64,000 nt of DNA from CAVVST01 sp963750995 (GCA_963750995.1 CAVVST010000005.1:1178001-1242000), one strand, 5' to 3'; shown: positions 50,250 through 60,702, counted from the stretch's first letter. Program-made: numbers and translations. Notes: generated by a model from the letters alone, not told the origin.

Positions 50250-51086
50250 ATGAGATGGCAGGGTCGCGCAGGTAGCGGAAACGTTAGTGATCGCCGGGGC
50301 ATGGGGATGGCGCTGCCAGTCGGCGGCGGCATCGGCGGCCTTGTACTGTTGTTGCTCTTCTCGGCACTGACCGGTCAGAACCCCGTCGATATCATCAACA
50401 CCCAGTCTTCGGACCCAACGGTCGGAACCACCGGAGTACCGGCCGACGATCCGCAGGCGGAGTTCGTATCGGTCGTGCTGAAGGACACGGAAGACACTTG
50501 GTCTGAAATCTTCCGCGAGAATGGCATGGACTATCCGGAGCCGACGCTCGTCCTTTTCACGGGTGCGACCCAATCGGCCTGCGGCGTCGGTCAGTCGGCA
50601 ATGGGCCCGTTCTATTGTCCGAACGATCAGCAGGTCTACCTGGACCTGTCGTTCTTCCAGGAACTGGAAACGCGGTTCGGCGCGCCTGGCGACTTCGCGC
50701 AAGCCTATGTGGTGGCGCACGAAGTCGGTCACCACGTCCAGACGGTGACCGGCACCTCGTCGCGCGTCGCCGCCGCCAGAGAGCGTGGCAGTGAGCGCGA
50801 CGCGAACGCGCTGTCGGTCCGCCAGGAGCTCCAGGCGGACTGCTACGCGGGCGTATGGGGCCATTACGCCGCCCGGCGCGGGCTGCTCGAGCCAGGTGAC
50901 GCCGAGGAAGGCCTGGGGGCTGCGGCGGCCATCGGCGACGACCGGCTCCAGCGCCAGACGCAGGGACGTGTCGTACCTGAGTCATTCACCCATGGCTCGT
51001 CCGAGGACCGCGTCCGGTGGCTGCGGCGGGGACTGGATTCAGGCCGCATGGAGTCGTGCGACACGTTCACGTCGGGCACCTTCTAG
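50250..51086 (+). CDS. YpfJ/KPN_02809-like neutral zinc metallopeptidase
   Basis: A 278-residue membrane-anchored protease. MRWQGRAGSGNVSDRRG precedes a TM segment (GGGIGGLVLLLLFSALTG). The periplasmic domain has SACGVGQSAMGPFYCPNDQQ, VVAHEVGHHVQTVTG (HExxH-like zinc site, here HEVGHH), ELQADCYAGVWGHYA (third ligand region) and SFTHGSSEDRVRWLRRG, all signature blocks of the family. The ATG at 50250 has a GGAAGGAGG Shine-Dalgarno 9 nt upstream. Physiological role is poorly known. Confidence 0.88.
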   Translation: MRWQGRAGSGNVSDRRGMGMALPVGGGIGGLVLLLLFSALTGQNPVDIINTQSSDPTVGTTGVPADDPQAEFVSVVLKDTEDTWSEIFRENGMDYPEPTLVLFTGATQSACGVGQSAMGPFYCPNDQQVYLDLSFFQELETRFGAPGDFAQAYVVAHEVGHHVQTVTGTSSRVAAARERGSERDANALSVRQELQADCYAGVWGHYAARRGLLEPGDAEEGLGAAAAIGDDRLQRQTQGRVVPESFTHGSSEDRVRWLRRGLDSGRMESCDTFTSGTF

Positions 51087-51104
51087 ATTAGGCACGCCGA
51101 AAGC

Positions 51105-51128
51105 ACCGGAGAGCGAAAGCTCTCCGGT
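51105..51128 (+). terminator. Perfect 10-bp hairpin with GAAA loop
   Basis: Arms 51105-51114 and 51119-51128 are perfectly complementary around a GAAA tetraloop. It lies 19 nt after the protease stop and 17 nt before pntA. There is no T-tract, so it may be a weak or Rho-assisted terminator, or a 5' stabiliser for pntA mRNA. A TACAAT hexamer starts at its last base. Confidence 0.55.
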
Positions 51129-51145
51129 ACAATGTCCACCTTCGT

Positions 51146-52282
51146 ATGCGTATCGGCATTCCCGCCGAAACGCGGCCCGGTGAAAGCCGGGTCGCTGCCA
51201 CTCCCGAGACGGTTCGCAAGATCATCGCCGGTCACCACACCGTCGCCGTGCAGGCGCACGCCGGCGTAGCTGCGGGAATCCCGGACGCCGACTTCCAGTC
51301 TGCAGGGGCAGTCATCGCCGCGGGCGCGGCGCAGATTTACTCGGAATCCGACCTCATCCTGAAGGTTCGGGCGCCCGAGAGCGCGGAGCGGGCGATGCTG
51401 TGCCGCGGGTCGCTCCTGGTCGGTCTCCTCAATCCGCACGACGAGGCCGCCATCGACTCCCTCGCCGCCACCGGCGTCACGGCCTTCGCGATGGAGTTGA
51501 TTCCCCGTACCACCCGCGCCCAGACGATGGACGTGTTGTCGTCCCAGGCGAACATCGCCGGCTACAAGGCCGTGGTGCTCGCGGCCAACGAATACGGGCG
51601 TTTCATGCCGATGCTGATGACGGCTGCGGGCACGGTCAAGGCGGCGCGCGTGCTGGTGCTGGGCGCGGGCGTGGCCGGTCTCCAGGCAATCGCCACCGCG
51701 AAGCGGCTGGGCGCGGTGGTCGAGGCATTCGACGTTCGGCCGGCCGTCAAGGAACAGGTCGAGTCGCTCGGCTCGCGGTTCATCGAGGTGCCGGCGACCG
51801 AGGCCGACACGGCGGCGGAAACGGCCGGCGGCTACGCGCGTGAAATGAGCGACGCGTATCGCCAGCGCCAGGCCGCGCTGATCGATGAACGTGCGCGCGC
51901 CGCCGACATCGTCATCACGACGGCGCTGATTCCCGGCCGCCCGGCACCGGTGCTGCTTCGCGAGGACACCGTGCAACGCATGCGGCCTGGATCGGTGATC
52001 GTCGACCTCGCGGTCGAACAGGGCGGCAACTGTCCGCTGACCGAACGCGACCGCGTCGTCATCAAGCACGGCGTGAGGCTGGTGGGGCACTCGAACCTGC
52101 CGGCGCTGGTGGCCGCCGACGCCAGCGCGCTTTACGCGCGGAACCTGCTCGCGTTCGCGGCGCTTCTCAGCGATCCCGCCACCGGTGAGCGCCGCGTTGA
52201 TCGCGCCGACGACATCATCAGCGCCACCCTGGTCTGCATCGACGGCGCGCCGGTGCGCACCAGAGAGGCATCGCTCGCATGA
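51146..52282 (+). CDS. pntAA: NAD(P) transhydrogenase subunit alpha part 1 (NAD-binding)
   Basis: A 378-residue protein with the AlaDH/PNT fold. RIGIPAETRPGESRVAATPE is the diagnostic start, SQANIAGYKAVVLAANEYGR and VLVLGAGVAGLQAIATAKRL form the NAD-binding domain, and IVDLAVEQGGNCPLTE lies at the domain end. It is the soluble hydride-donor subunit of the proton-translocating transhydrogenase that drives NADPH formation. The 3' end overlaps pntAB by 4 nt. Confidence 0.95.
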   Translation: MRIGIPAETRPGESRVAATPETVRKIIAGHHTVAVQAHAGVAAGIPDADFQSAGAVIAAGAAQIYSESDLILKVRAPESAERAMLCRGSLLVGLLNPHDEAAIDSLAATGVTAFAMELIPRTTRAQTMDVLSSQANIAGYKAVVLAANEYGRFMPMLMTAAGTVKAARVLVLGAGVAGLQAIATAKRLGAVVEAFDVRPAVKEQVESLGSRFIEVPATEADTAAETAGGYAREMSDAYRQRQAALIDERARAADIVITTALIPGRPAPVLLREDTVQRMRPGSVIVDLAVEQGGNCPLTERDRVVIKHGVRLVGHSNLPALVAADASALYARNLLAFAALLSDPATGERRVDRADDIISATLVCIDGAPVRTREASLA

Positions 52283-52584
52283 CCGGTTCGGTCGATCCCG
52301 TCATCATCAACGCCACCGTGTTCGTTCTCGCCGTATTCGTCGGCTACCACGTCGTCTGGAACGTCACCCCCGCGCTGCACACGCCGCTGATGAGCGTGAC
52401 CAACGCCATCAGCTCGGTCATCATGGTGGGCGCGATCCTGGCGTCCGGCGCCGGCACCGCCGTGGCGGGCATGCTCGGGGCGATCGCCGTGGCGCTGGTC
52501 GCGATCAACACCTTCGGCGGCTTCATGGTCAGTCATCGCATGCTGGCGATGTTCCGGAAGAAGGACGAGACCCGCCGCAAGTAG
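52279..52584 (+). CDS. pntAB: NAD(P) transhydrogenase subunit alpha part 2 (membrane)
   Basis: A 101-residue membrane subunit with three hydrophobic segments: INATVFVLAVFVGYHVVWNV, then SVTNAISSVIMVGAILASGA, then GMLGAIAVALVAINTFGGFM. HTPLMSVTNAISS is a conserved proton-pathway region. In split transhydrogenases this small subunit sits between pntAA and pntB, as here. ATGA overlap with pntAA. Confidence 0.94.
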   Translation: MTGSVDPVIINATVFVLAVFVGYHVVWNVTPALHTPLMSVTNAISSVIMVGAILASGAGTAVAGMLGAIAVALVAINTFGGFMVSHRMLAMFRKKDETRRK

Positions 52585-52586
52585 TG

Positions 52587-53987
52587 ATGTCGGCCAACCA
52601 GATCGCCATCGCCTACCTCATCGCGAGCGTGCTCTTCATCCTCGCTCTCCGCGACCTCGCACACCCGCGCACCGCCCGCCGCGGCAACGTCTTCGGCATC
52701 GTCGGCATGGCGATGGCGGTCGCGACCACGCTGGCGGTGGCGCGGCGGATCGACATCGCGCTGGCGATGATGGCAGTCGGGGGCATCGTCGGGATCGTCG
52801 TGGCCAAACGCGTCCAGATGACGCAGATGCCCGAGCTCGTGGCCGCCATGCACTCGCTGGTCGGCGTCGCGGCGGTGATGATCGCGGTGGCAATCCTCAA
52901 CGATCCGCTGGCGTTCGACCTCGCGTACCCGATTCCACGAGGTAACCGCGTCGAGCTGTTCATCGGCACCGTGGTCGGCGCGATTACGTTTTCGGGGTCG
53001 GTCGTCGCGTTCGGCAAGCTCGCCGGACTTGGCCGCTACGGCCGCATTTTTTCGAGCGCGCCAGTCACCTACCCGGGCCAGCACTGGATCAACCTCGGGT
53101 TGACGCTGGTGATGATTTATTACGGCGTGCTGTTCGTCAACGAAATCCCCGGCCAGCAGTGGCCGGCGTTCATCTACATGACCGGGATCGCGTTTCTCCT
53201 CGGGGTCCTGATCATCATCCCGATCGGCGGTGCCGACATGCCGGTCGTGATTTCGATGCTGAACAGCTACTCCGGATGGGCGGCGGCGGGCATCGGCTTC
53301 TCCCTCAACAACTCGATGCTGATTATCGCGGGATCGCTGGTGGGGTCCTCCGGCGCGATCCTCTCTTACATCATGTGCCGCGCCATGAACCGATCGTTCT
53401 TCAGCGTCATCCTCGGCGGCTTCGGCGGCGCGGAGGGGACCGCGGCGAAGGGCGCGGCGCAGACCACCGTCAAGTCCGGCTCGGCGGAGGACGTCGCCTT
53501 CCTGCTCGGCAACGCCGAGAGCGTCATCATCGTGCCCGGCTACGGCCTTGCCGTCGGCCGCGCGCAGCACGCGGTCAAGGAGATGGCTCAGAAGCTCACC
53601 GCGAGGGGCGTGAACGTGCGTTATGCCATTCATCCGGTCGCGGGCCGGATGCCAGGTCACATGAACGTGCTGCTCGCGGAGGCCGAGGTGCCCTACGACC
53701 AGGTGCTGGAGATGGAAGACATCAACAGCGACTTCGGATCAACAGACGTGGCGTTCGTGCTGGGCGCCAACGACGTGGTGAACCCGCTCGCCGAGCAACC
53801 GGGCAGCCCGATTTACGGCATGCCGATCCTCGAAGCCCACAAGGCACGGACGGTGCTGGTAAACAAACGTTCGATGGCTGCCGGCTATGCCGGCATCGAC
53901 AATCCCCTGTTCTACATGGATCGAACCATGATGGTGTTCGGCGACGCCAAGAAGGTCGTCGAAGACATCGTCAAGGCGCTCGACTAG
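52587..53987 (+). CDS. pntB: NAD(P) transhydrogenase subunit beta
   Basis: A 466-residue subunit. The N-terminal half has about eight membrane helices, including MPELVAAMHSLVGVAAVMIA, with the channel His-Ser. The C-terminal NADP-binding domain has VIIVPGYGLAVGRAQHAVKE, HPVAGRMPGHMNVLLAEAEV, VPYDQVLEMEDINSDF and FVLGANDVVNPLA. Starts 2 nt after pntAB. The ATG at 52587 gives the standard N-terminus. Confidence 0.95.
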   Translation: MSANQIAIAYLIASVLFILALRDLAHPRTARRGNVFGIVGMAMAVATTLAVARRIDIALAMMAVGGIVGIVVAKRVQMTQMPELVAAMHSLVGVAAVMIAVAILNDPLAFDLAYPIPRGNRVELFIGTVVGAITFSGSVVAFGKLAGLGRYGRIFSSAPVTYPGQHWINLGLTLVMIYYGVLFVNEIPGQQWPAFIYMTGIAFLLGVLIIIPIGGADMPVVISMLNSYSGWAAAGIGFSLNNSMLIIAGSLVGSSGAILSYIMCRAMNRSFFSVILGGFGGAEGTAAKGAAQTTVKSGSAEDVAFLLGNAESVIIVPGYGLAVGRAQHAVKEMAQKLTARGVNVRYAIHPVAGRMPGHMNVLLAEAEVPYDQVLEMEDINSDFGSTDVAFVLGANDVVNPLAEQPGSPIYGMPILEAHKARTVLVNKRSMAAGYAGIDNPLFYMDRTMMVFGDAKKVVEDIVKALD

Positions 53988-54001
53988 CGGTTCGCCGGCG
54001 C

Positions 54002-54439
54002 TTACTGCGGCGTCGCGGTCCTGGCGCGCTGCGCGATTTCGTCTTCCGAGACATCCTCCACGTGCGACGCTGCCCACCATAGGTTGCCCCACGCATCCTT
54101 CACACAGCCGTGGCGGTCGCCATAAAACTGGGTCTTCGGTTCCTGGACAGACGTCGCGCCGGCGGCAAGCGCCTGGCGGTACACGGCATCGCAATCAGGC
54201 ACGTAGAGATAAAGCTGCGCTGGTGTGGGCGTCCACTGCCCGCCCGCTTCACCAAGCATGATGTGAGAATCGCCGACGATGACGTCGCCGTGGCGGATTT
54301 CACCGCCGGGCCCCCGCATAACGTAATGCTCCGTGGCGGCGAACGCCTTCTTGATGAACTCGAGCAAACCAGCCGCATCAGTGACCGTGAGATAGGGAGT
54401 GACCGTACGAAACCCTTCGGGAACGGGCCTGACGGCCAT
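54002..54439 (-). CDS. VOC-family (glyoxalase/PhnB-like) protein
   Basis: A 145-residue protein with paired beta-alpha-beta-beta-beta modules: VTPYLTVTDAAGLLEFIKKA starts the first, and LYLYVPDCDAVYRQALAAGA the second, ending DRHGCVKDAWGNLWWAASHV. It resembles PhnB/YdcE-like VOC proteins that bind a small ligand with metal; GDRxGxxxDPxGxxW appears as GDRHGCVKDAWGNLW. An AGGAG-type site precedes the ATG at 54437-54439. Function unknown. Confidence 0.8.
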   Translation of the reverse strand: MAVRPVPEGFRTVTPYLTVTDAAGLLEFIKKAFAATEHYVMRGPGGEIRHGDVIVGDSHIMLGEAGGQWTPTPAQLYLYVPDCDAVYRQALAAGATSVQEPKTQFYGDRHGCVKDAWGNLWWAASHVEDVSEDEIAQRARTATPQ

Positions 54440-54487
54440 AATTGTTGCTCCTGATCTACAAGTCCAAACGCATTGCGAAAACATCTG

Positions 54488-54571
54488 GCGCCGACCGGCG
54501 CTGGAATCGACGCTCCGACCGGCGCAAGAGCTTCGCCCCGACGATCGAAGTGACGTCGCACCGACTGGCGC
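54488..54571. repeat. Three copies of a 14-bp repeat, GCNCCGACYGGCGC
   Basis: Copies at 54488-54501, 54512-54525 and 54558-54571 within the ~190-nt gap between the VOC and CBS genes. All match GCNCCGACYGGCGC. The inner GCGCC/GGCGC parts can pair with each other. Spacing is uneven (24 and 46 nt), so it is not a CRISPR. Probably a dispersed intergenic element. Confidence 0.6.
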
Positions 54572-54632
54572 AGCGCGTTTCGCGCCGAGAAGCATCAGAC
54601 GGATCGCACCGACAATGTCGGACCCATTGCAC

Positions 54633-56018
54633 CTACATCAGCACGCGGATGATGTCGGAGCGCGTGATGATGAAGGTCTTTTCGGTCTTGAAATCACGGA
54701 CCAGCACCGCCGGGCTCTCGGGCGTGATCATCTTCGACAACAGCTCGACCGGGGTGGAAATGTCGGCGAACGGAAACGCCGGCTGCATGATCGCCTCGAG
54801 CGGCTTTCGTTTGATGTCCGGGTCGCGGACGAACTCGTTGTAGAGATGTGATTCGTTCAGCGAGCCGACGACGCGGCCGTCGCGGGTGACGGAGATCTGG
54901 GAGAAATCGTGGTCGCTCATCACCCGGATGGCCTCCTCGACCGGCCTGGCCGCCTCGAGGGCGTACAGCTCTCCTGATACCTTGAGGGCGACGAGATCGC
55001 GCGCGGTCATGCCGGTGACCTCGAGGAACCCCTTCGCGCGCATCCATTCGTCGTTGTACATCTTCGCCAGGTAGCGCGACCCGTGGTCGTGAAAGATGAC
55101 CACGACCAGGTCGTCCTTGCCGAAGTGCTCCTTGAGCTGGAGCAGGCCCGCCATCGCCGACCCCGCCGAGTTGCCGGCGAAGATGCCCTCCTCGCGGGTA
55201 ATCCGCCGCGTCATGATGGCGGCGTCCTTGTCGGTCACCTTCTCGAAGTGATCGATGATGCCGAAGTCGACGTTGGCTGGCAGGAAGTCCTCGCCGATCC
55301 CCTCAGTGATGTACGGGTAGATCTCGTTCTTGTCGAAGATGCCGGTTTCCTTGTACTTCTTGAACACCGATCCGTAAGTGTCTATGCCCCAGACCTTGAT
55401 CGCGGGGTTCTGTTCCTTGAGATAACGGCCGACGCCCGTGATCGTTCCGCCGGTGCCGACGCCGGAGACGAGATGCGTGATCCGGCCGCCGGTCTGCTCC
55501 CAGATTTCGGGTCCCGTCTGGTGGTAGTGCGCGGCCGTGTTCGACAGGTTGTCGTACTGGTTCGCCTTCCAGGAATTCGGGACTTCGCGCTCGAGCCGCG
55601 ATGACACTGAATAGTACGACCGTGGATCCTCCGGATCGACGTCGGTCGGGCAGACGATCACCTCGGCGCCGAATGCCTTCAGCGCGTCGATCTTTTCCTT
55701 CGACTGCTTGTCGGTGGTGGTGAAGATGCACTTGTAGCCTTTGACCACAGCGACAATCGCCAGCCCCATCCCGGTATTTCCGGACGTGCCTTCGATGACG
55801 GTGCCGCCCGGTTTCAGCAGCCCGGCCTTCTCGGCGTCCTCGATCATCCGGACGGCCATCCGGTCCTTGATCGAGTTCCCCGGGTTGAAGGTCTCGACTT
55901 TCGCGAGCACGGTCGCGTCGACCACTCCCTTGGTGATCGAATTGATGCGCACCATCGGCGTGTTGCCGATGGCGTCGAGGATGCTGTCACAGATCGGGCG
56001 GCCAGGCGCGTTCGACAC
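54633..56018 (-). CDS. cbs: Cystathionine beta-synthase with C-terminal CBS pair
   Basis: A 461-residue PLP enzyme that condenses serine (or O-acetylserine) with homocysteine. ILDAIGNTPMVRINSITKGV and KVETFNPGNSIKDRMAVRMI hold the PLP Lys, EGTSGNTGMGLAIVAVVKGY the substrate loop, and VSGVGTGGTITGVGRYLKEQ the phosphate loop. Two CBS repeats at the end (VEEAIRVMSDHDFSQISVTR and PVELLSKMITPESPAVLV) may sense an adenosyl ligand. Starts at GTG 56018. Confidence 0.93.
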   Translation of the reverse strand: MSNAPGRPICDSILDAIGNTPMVRINSITKGVVDATVLAKVETFNPGNSIKDRMAVRMIEDAEKAGLLKPGGTVIEGTSGNTGMGLAIVAVVKGYKCIFTTTDKQSKEKIDALKAFGAEVIVCPTDVDPEDPRSYYSVSSRLEREVPNSWKANQYDNLSNTAAHYHQTGPEIWEQTGGRITHLVSGVGTGGTITGVGRYLKEQNPAIKVWGIDTYGSVFKKYKETGIFDKNEIYPYITEGIGEDFLPANVDFGIIDHFEKVTDKDAAIMTRRITREEGIFAGNSAGSAMAGLLQLKEHFGKDDLVVVIFHDHGSRYLAKMYNDEWMRAKGFLEVTGMTARDLVALKVSGELYALEAARPVEEAIRVMSDHDFSQISVTRDGRVVGSLNESHLYNEFVRDPDIKRKPLEAIMQPAFPFADISTPVELLSKMITPESPAVLVRDFKTEKTFIITRSDIIRVLM

Positions 56019-56041
56019 CGCTAGATCTTATCGCGTACATG

Positions 56042-56071
56042 AACAAGGGACGCGATGTTCGGCGTCCCTTG
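56042..56071 (-). terminator. 11-bp perfect hairpin between BON and cbs genes
   Basis: Arms 56042-56052 and 56061-56071 are perfectly complementary with an 8-nt loop. It lies 21 nt after the stop of the BON gene and 23 nt before the cbs start, both on the - strand. No T-run follows, so it may be a weak terminator or a leader structure for cbs. Confidence 0.5.
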
Positions 56072-56092
56072 TCCCGCTCCACTCGATCCGGC

Positions 56093-56725
56093 TTAACGGG
56101 CGACCTTCAGATTGTCGTGGACCCCCTTCACGCCGTCGGTATCGCGTGCGATCGTGAGCGCGCGCTGCGCTTCGGCGCGCGACGCCACGTTGCCGTTCAA
56201 CGTCACCATCCCGTTGTCGGTGTCGACGTCGATGTCGAGCCCCTTCACCGTGCTGTCGGCAAGGAACTTCGTCTTCACCGCCGTGGTAATGGCGGCATCG
56301 GTCACCGCGGCGCCGGTCTTGTCGGCGATATCGCCGGCCTTGTCCGCCGCCTCGCGGCTCTCTTCCCTCACTTCCGACGCGCCGCGGCGCGCAGCGTCGG
56401 CGGCGCGATCGTCGATGTCGGTGTCGTTGTCCCGATAGGTGCCGGCCGTTGCCGCCGCTTCGCCGACGTGGATCTGATCGATCACGTCGCGAACGCCGTC
56501 GGTCTGACGGGCAATCTGGAGCGCCTGCTCCTTCGCGGCCGCGCTCTCGACCTCGCCGCTGAGCGTCACGACGCCGTTACGTGTGTCGACGTCGACCGTG
56601 TACGCCTTGACGGTGTCGTCAGCAGCCAGCTTCGTCTTTACGTTGGTGGTAATTCCCGCATCCGTCTGGGCGCACGCGACAGTCATGATCGCGGCGGCCA
56701 GCACTGCGGCACATCTCTGCAGCAT
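56093..56725 (-). CDS. Two-BON-domain envelope protein (OsmY-like)
   Basis: A 210-residue exported protein. MLQRCAAVLAAAIMTVACAQ is a signal with an ACAQ site that could be a lipobox. Two BON domains follow: VKTKLAADDTVKAYTVDVDT with NGVVTLSGEVES, and VKTKFLADSTVKGLDIDVDT with NGMVTLNGNVAS. A helical Ala/Glu/Asp-rich linker separates them. BON domains attach to phospholipid and respond to osmotic or envelope stress. The ATG has an AGGAGG site 7 nt upstream. Confidence 0.85.
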   Translation of the reverse strand: MLQRCAAVLAAAIMTVACAQTDAGITTNVKTKLAADDTVKAYTVDVDTRNGVVTLSGEVESAAAKEQALQIARQTDGVRDVIDQIHVGEAAATAGTYRDNDTDIDDRAADAARRGASEVREESREAADKAGDIADKTGAAVTDAAITTAVKTKFLADSTVKGLDIDVDTDNGMVTLNGNVASRAEAQRALTIARDTDGVKGVHDNLKVAR

Positions 56726-56828
56726 CACAGACCTCCTGATGAGTTGCACTACTCCCTGAGTACAAGGAGCATCGCGCGTACCAGGAGCCGATACGGCCGA
56801 GCGCGAAAGAGAGCCCGGCTGGAAAATT

Positions 56829-58217
<1,389 letters not shown>

Positions 58218-58308
58218 CAACCCATCTTAGTCGTTCACGCTTCGGAAGTTCTTGCGGCTCGATTCGTGTGCAGGTTCAGGTTCGGTTCGAACGACGGTTT
58301 TCTGGTGT

Positions 58309-59139
58309 TCAGTGGGTCATCGCGTAAACGATGTAGTTGATGCCGAGACGGTAGGCATCGTTGGTGGGATCGCTGCCGTAGAGACCTTCGGCCGACCACT
58401 CCCAGTAGTCGCCAAGATCGTTGTTGAAGTTCGCGATCGCCATCAACCGGCCGGTGGGATCGTTGTTCTCGAACATGCCGTAGAAGGCGGGCGGCCCGTT
58501 GTAGTTCGGATGCGGCACCTCGAGATGGCGGATGCCGAAGAACGACTGAAACACCGGCGAACCGACGTCGAGGCGCATGAAGTGGTGGTCGGGCAGCGCC
58601 TCCTTCATCTGGGCCGTCAGGTTGCGCATGTCGTCCTCCCCCTCGAAGTCGTCGAAGATGATGAACCCGCCCTTGAGGAGATAAGCTCGCAGGTTCGCCG
58701 CTTCCTCCGGGTTGGTGATCCAGAAGCCGGGCTCCGACATGTAGATGATCGGGTTGTCGAAGATCCGCTTGTCGTCGAGGTCGAGAATATTGGTGGCGTC
58801 CACACGAACGCGCGCGTTGGTGATGTAGTCGACGATCGCGGTGAGGTTGCGATCGGCAGTCGGGTAATCATGCTCCCAGCCGCCGCCGCCAAAGAACCCG
58901 CTCGCGAGGCCGCGGCCGCTGGCGTTGTACCGGATGCGCGTGAACACGTAGTGGCTGTCGTACTCCGCCGTAAGGGTATCCGGGCCTGACCGCGACCGCC
59001 GGAACTGGCCGGCCGCGAGAAGCGGCAACGCCAGGCTGAGCACCAGCAACGCGGCTATCGCCGGACGTTTACCCCGCCGCACCGCCGCACTGCCGCGCAC
59101 CGTCGCACCTCCGCACCACCGCACCGCCGCACCTCCCAT
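58309..59139 (-). CDS. DUF4159-family secreted protein (copy 3)
   Basis: A 276-residue exported protein. LTAEYDSHYVFTRIRYNASG, then HDYPTADRNLTAIVDYITNA, FDNPIIYMSEPGFWITNPEE, LLKGGFIIFDDFEGEDDMRN and LGINYIVYAMTH are the DUF4159 core, a Rossmann/ThuA-like fold. The signal peptide is KRPAIAALLVLSLALPLLAA, but the first ~24 codons of the frame come from a GGTGCG-type repeat; a GTG at 59082 may be the real start. The stop/start TGATG is shared with copy 2. Function of the family is unknown. Confidence 0.82.
   Translation of the reverse strand: MGGAAVRWCGGATVRGSAAVRRGKRPAIAALLVLSLALPLLAAGQFRRSRSGPDTLTAEYDSHYVFTRIRYNASGRGLASGFFGGGGWEHDYPTADRNLTAIVDYITNARVRVDATNILDLDDKRIFDNPIIYMSEPGFWITNPEEAANLRAYLLKGGFIIFDDFEGEDDMRNLTAQMKEALPDHHFMRLDVGSPVFQSFFGIRHLEVPHPNYNGPPAFYGMFENNDPTGRLMAIANFNNDLGDYWEWSAEGLYGSDPTNDAYRLGINYIVYAMTH
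59073..59137. repeat. GGTGCG-type 8-bp repeat at the 5' end of a DUF4159 gene
   Basis: Units of GGTGCG plus two variable bases, read on the - strand, occupy the first codons of the third DUF4159 gene and the space before it. The same family as 56894-56970, 2.1 kb away. Confidence 0.7.
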
Positions 59140-59867
59140 CAGTGTGTCATCGCATACACGATGTAGTTCACGCCCAATCGGTAAGCATCATTCGTCGGGT
59201 CCGGATTGAAAAGACCTTCCGCCGACCATTCCCAGTACTCCGCGAGGTCGTTGTTCCAGTTGGCGAGCGCAATCATCCGCCTGGACGGATTGTTGTCCTC
59301 GAAGATCGCGCGATAGCTGGGAATGACGTTGACCGACGGATGCGGCACGTCGAGCTTCTGGATGTCGAAGAAAGAATGAAAGATCGGATGGTCGACGGTG
59401 AGCGGGATCCAATGGTGGTCGGGCAGTGCACGCGCCATCTGCGCAGCCATGTTCCGCCAGTGGGAGTCCCCCTCGAAGTCGTCGAAGATGATGAACCCGC
59501 CCTTGCGTAGGTACTTGCCGAGGTTCTCCGCCTCGCTGGCGGAGATCGTCCAGTATCCCGGCTCGGACACGTAGATGATCGGGTTGTCGAAGATGCCCGG
59601 ATCGTCAAGGGAGAACACGTTGGTGCCGTCGAGCCGCACCCGCATGTTGGTGATGTAATCGAGGATCGCGGAGAGGTTTTGATCCCCCATCGGGTAATCG
59701 TGCGACCAATTGCCGTTTCGATACCGGATGCGTGTAAAGGCGAAATGGCTGTTGTACTCGACTGTCGCGATTCTCTGCTGTGATTGGCGGCGGAATTGGC
59801 CTGAGGCGATCAGCGGCAGCGCGATCAACGCGACGAGCAGCACGGCAGCGGCCGGTCTCATGCGCAT
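59139..59867 (-). CDS. DUF4159-family secreted protein (copy 2)
   Basis: A 242-residue exported protein with signal AAAVLLVALIALPLIASGQF. TVEYNSHFAFTRIRYRNGNW, then HDYPMGDQNLSAILDYITNM, FDNPIIYVSEPGYWTISASE, GGFIIFDDFEGDSHWRN and LGVNYIVYAMTH run in the same order as copy 3, with which it shares roughly half its residues; copy 1 is more distant. Clear tandem paralogs. Starts at ATG 59867, 7 nt after copy 1. Confidence 0.85.
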   Translation of the reverse strand: MRMRPAAAVLLVALIALPLIASGQFRRQSQQRIATVEYNSHFAFTRIRYRNGNWSHDYPMGDQNLSAILDYITNMRVRLDGTNVFSLDDPGIFDNPIIYVSEPGYWTISASEAENLGKYLRKGGFIIFDDFEGDSHWRNMAAQMARALPDHHWIPLTVDHPIFHSFFDIQKLDVPHPSVNVIPSYRAIFEDNNPSRRMIALANWNNDLAEYWEWSAEGLFNPDPTNDAYRLGVNYIVYAMTH

Positions 59868-59874
59868 GGCAGTC

Positions 59875-60702
59875 TCAGTGCGTCAGGGCGTACAGAATGA
59901 CGTTGATCCCGACGGCGTAGCCGTCAGGCGAAAACTGGTAGAAGAAGCGCGGGTCCTCCCCTTCGCGTTCCCAGGCATCGGAGATGTCGGTGTTGTGGGT
60001 CATCAGGACCATCACGTTGCCGTGGTGATCGATGACGCCCTGGACGGTCGGCGTGGCGCTGTCCGATCCACGCTCCGACGTGCCGCCCCCGCTCGTCCGC
60101 CAGAACTGGATCGACGGAATCTGGGGCAGCGTCTTCACTTCGAACATCGACTTGAAAATCGGATGATCGATCGGAATGTCCTGGACCGGGTACTCCGACG
60201 GCGGCAGCACGCGCGCGAGCTGCGACTGCCAGTTCTGCATCGCGTAGCTGCCCCAGTAATCGTCCACCCAAAGAAAGCCGCCCTTCAACAGGAACGCGCG
60301 CAGCCCCTGTACTTCCGCCTCGGTCAGCGACGCGGTGCCGACGTCCTCCATGTGCAGGTAGGGACACTGGTAGAGAAAATCCTCGGTGAGACGCACGACG
60401 AGATGCTCCGGCCGGCCGTTGCTGTCCTTGCTGACCCGGGTCTTGGTCAGTTCCGACAGGCGGATCGAGAAATTCAGCTCGGCGTCGGGATAATCGGTGG
60501 ACCACCCCTGGCCGCCGGCCTCACGGCGGCCGCTCGTGTATGCCGCACGGCAGAAATTGAACCCGTGGCCGAAGCTCTCGGCGTTGGCGTACTTCATCGG
60601 ATAACCGCGTGGACCGAAGCGGCCAAAGCCGCCGCCGAACTGCGCGGCCGCAGCGCTGGTGAGGCACAGCACCAGCGCGGCAGCCACGAACCCCCGTTTC
60701 AT
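59875..60702 (-). CDS. DUF4159-family secreted protein (copy 1)
   Basis: A 275-residue exported protein with signal MKRGFVAAALVLCLTSAAAA. It has the same fold: FNFCRAAYTSGRREAGGQGW, DYPDAELNFSIRLSELTKTR, LYQCPYLHMEDVGTASLTEA, LLKGGFLWVDDYWGSYAMQN, ISDAWEREGEDPRFFYQFSP and VGINVILYALTH. The N-terminal loop is Gly/Phe-rich. It directly follows the DUF4175 gene with a 4-nt overlap, so DUF4175 and the three DUF4159 genes form one operon. Confidence 0.85.
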   Translation of the reverse strand: MKRGFVAAALVLCLTSAAAAQFGGGFGRFGPRGYPMKYANAESFGHGFNFCRAAYTSGRREAGGQGWSTDYPDAELNFSIRLSELTKTRVSKDSNGRPEHLVVRLTEDFLYQCPYLHMEDVGTASLTEAEVQGLRAFLLKGGFLWVDDYWGSYAMQNWQSQLARVLPPSEYPVQDIPIDHPIFKSMFEVKTLPQIPSIQFWRTSGGGTSERGSDSATPTVQGVIDHHGNVMVLMTHNTDISDAWEREGEDPRFFYQFSPDGYAVGINVILYALTH

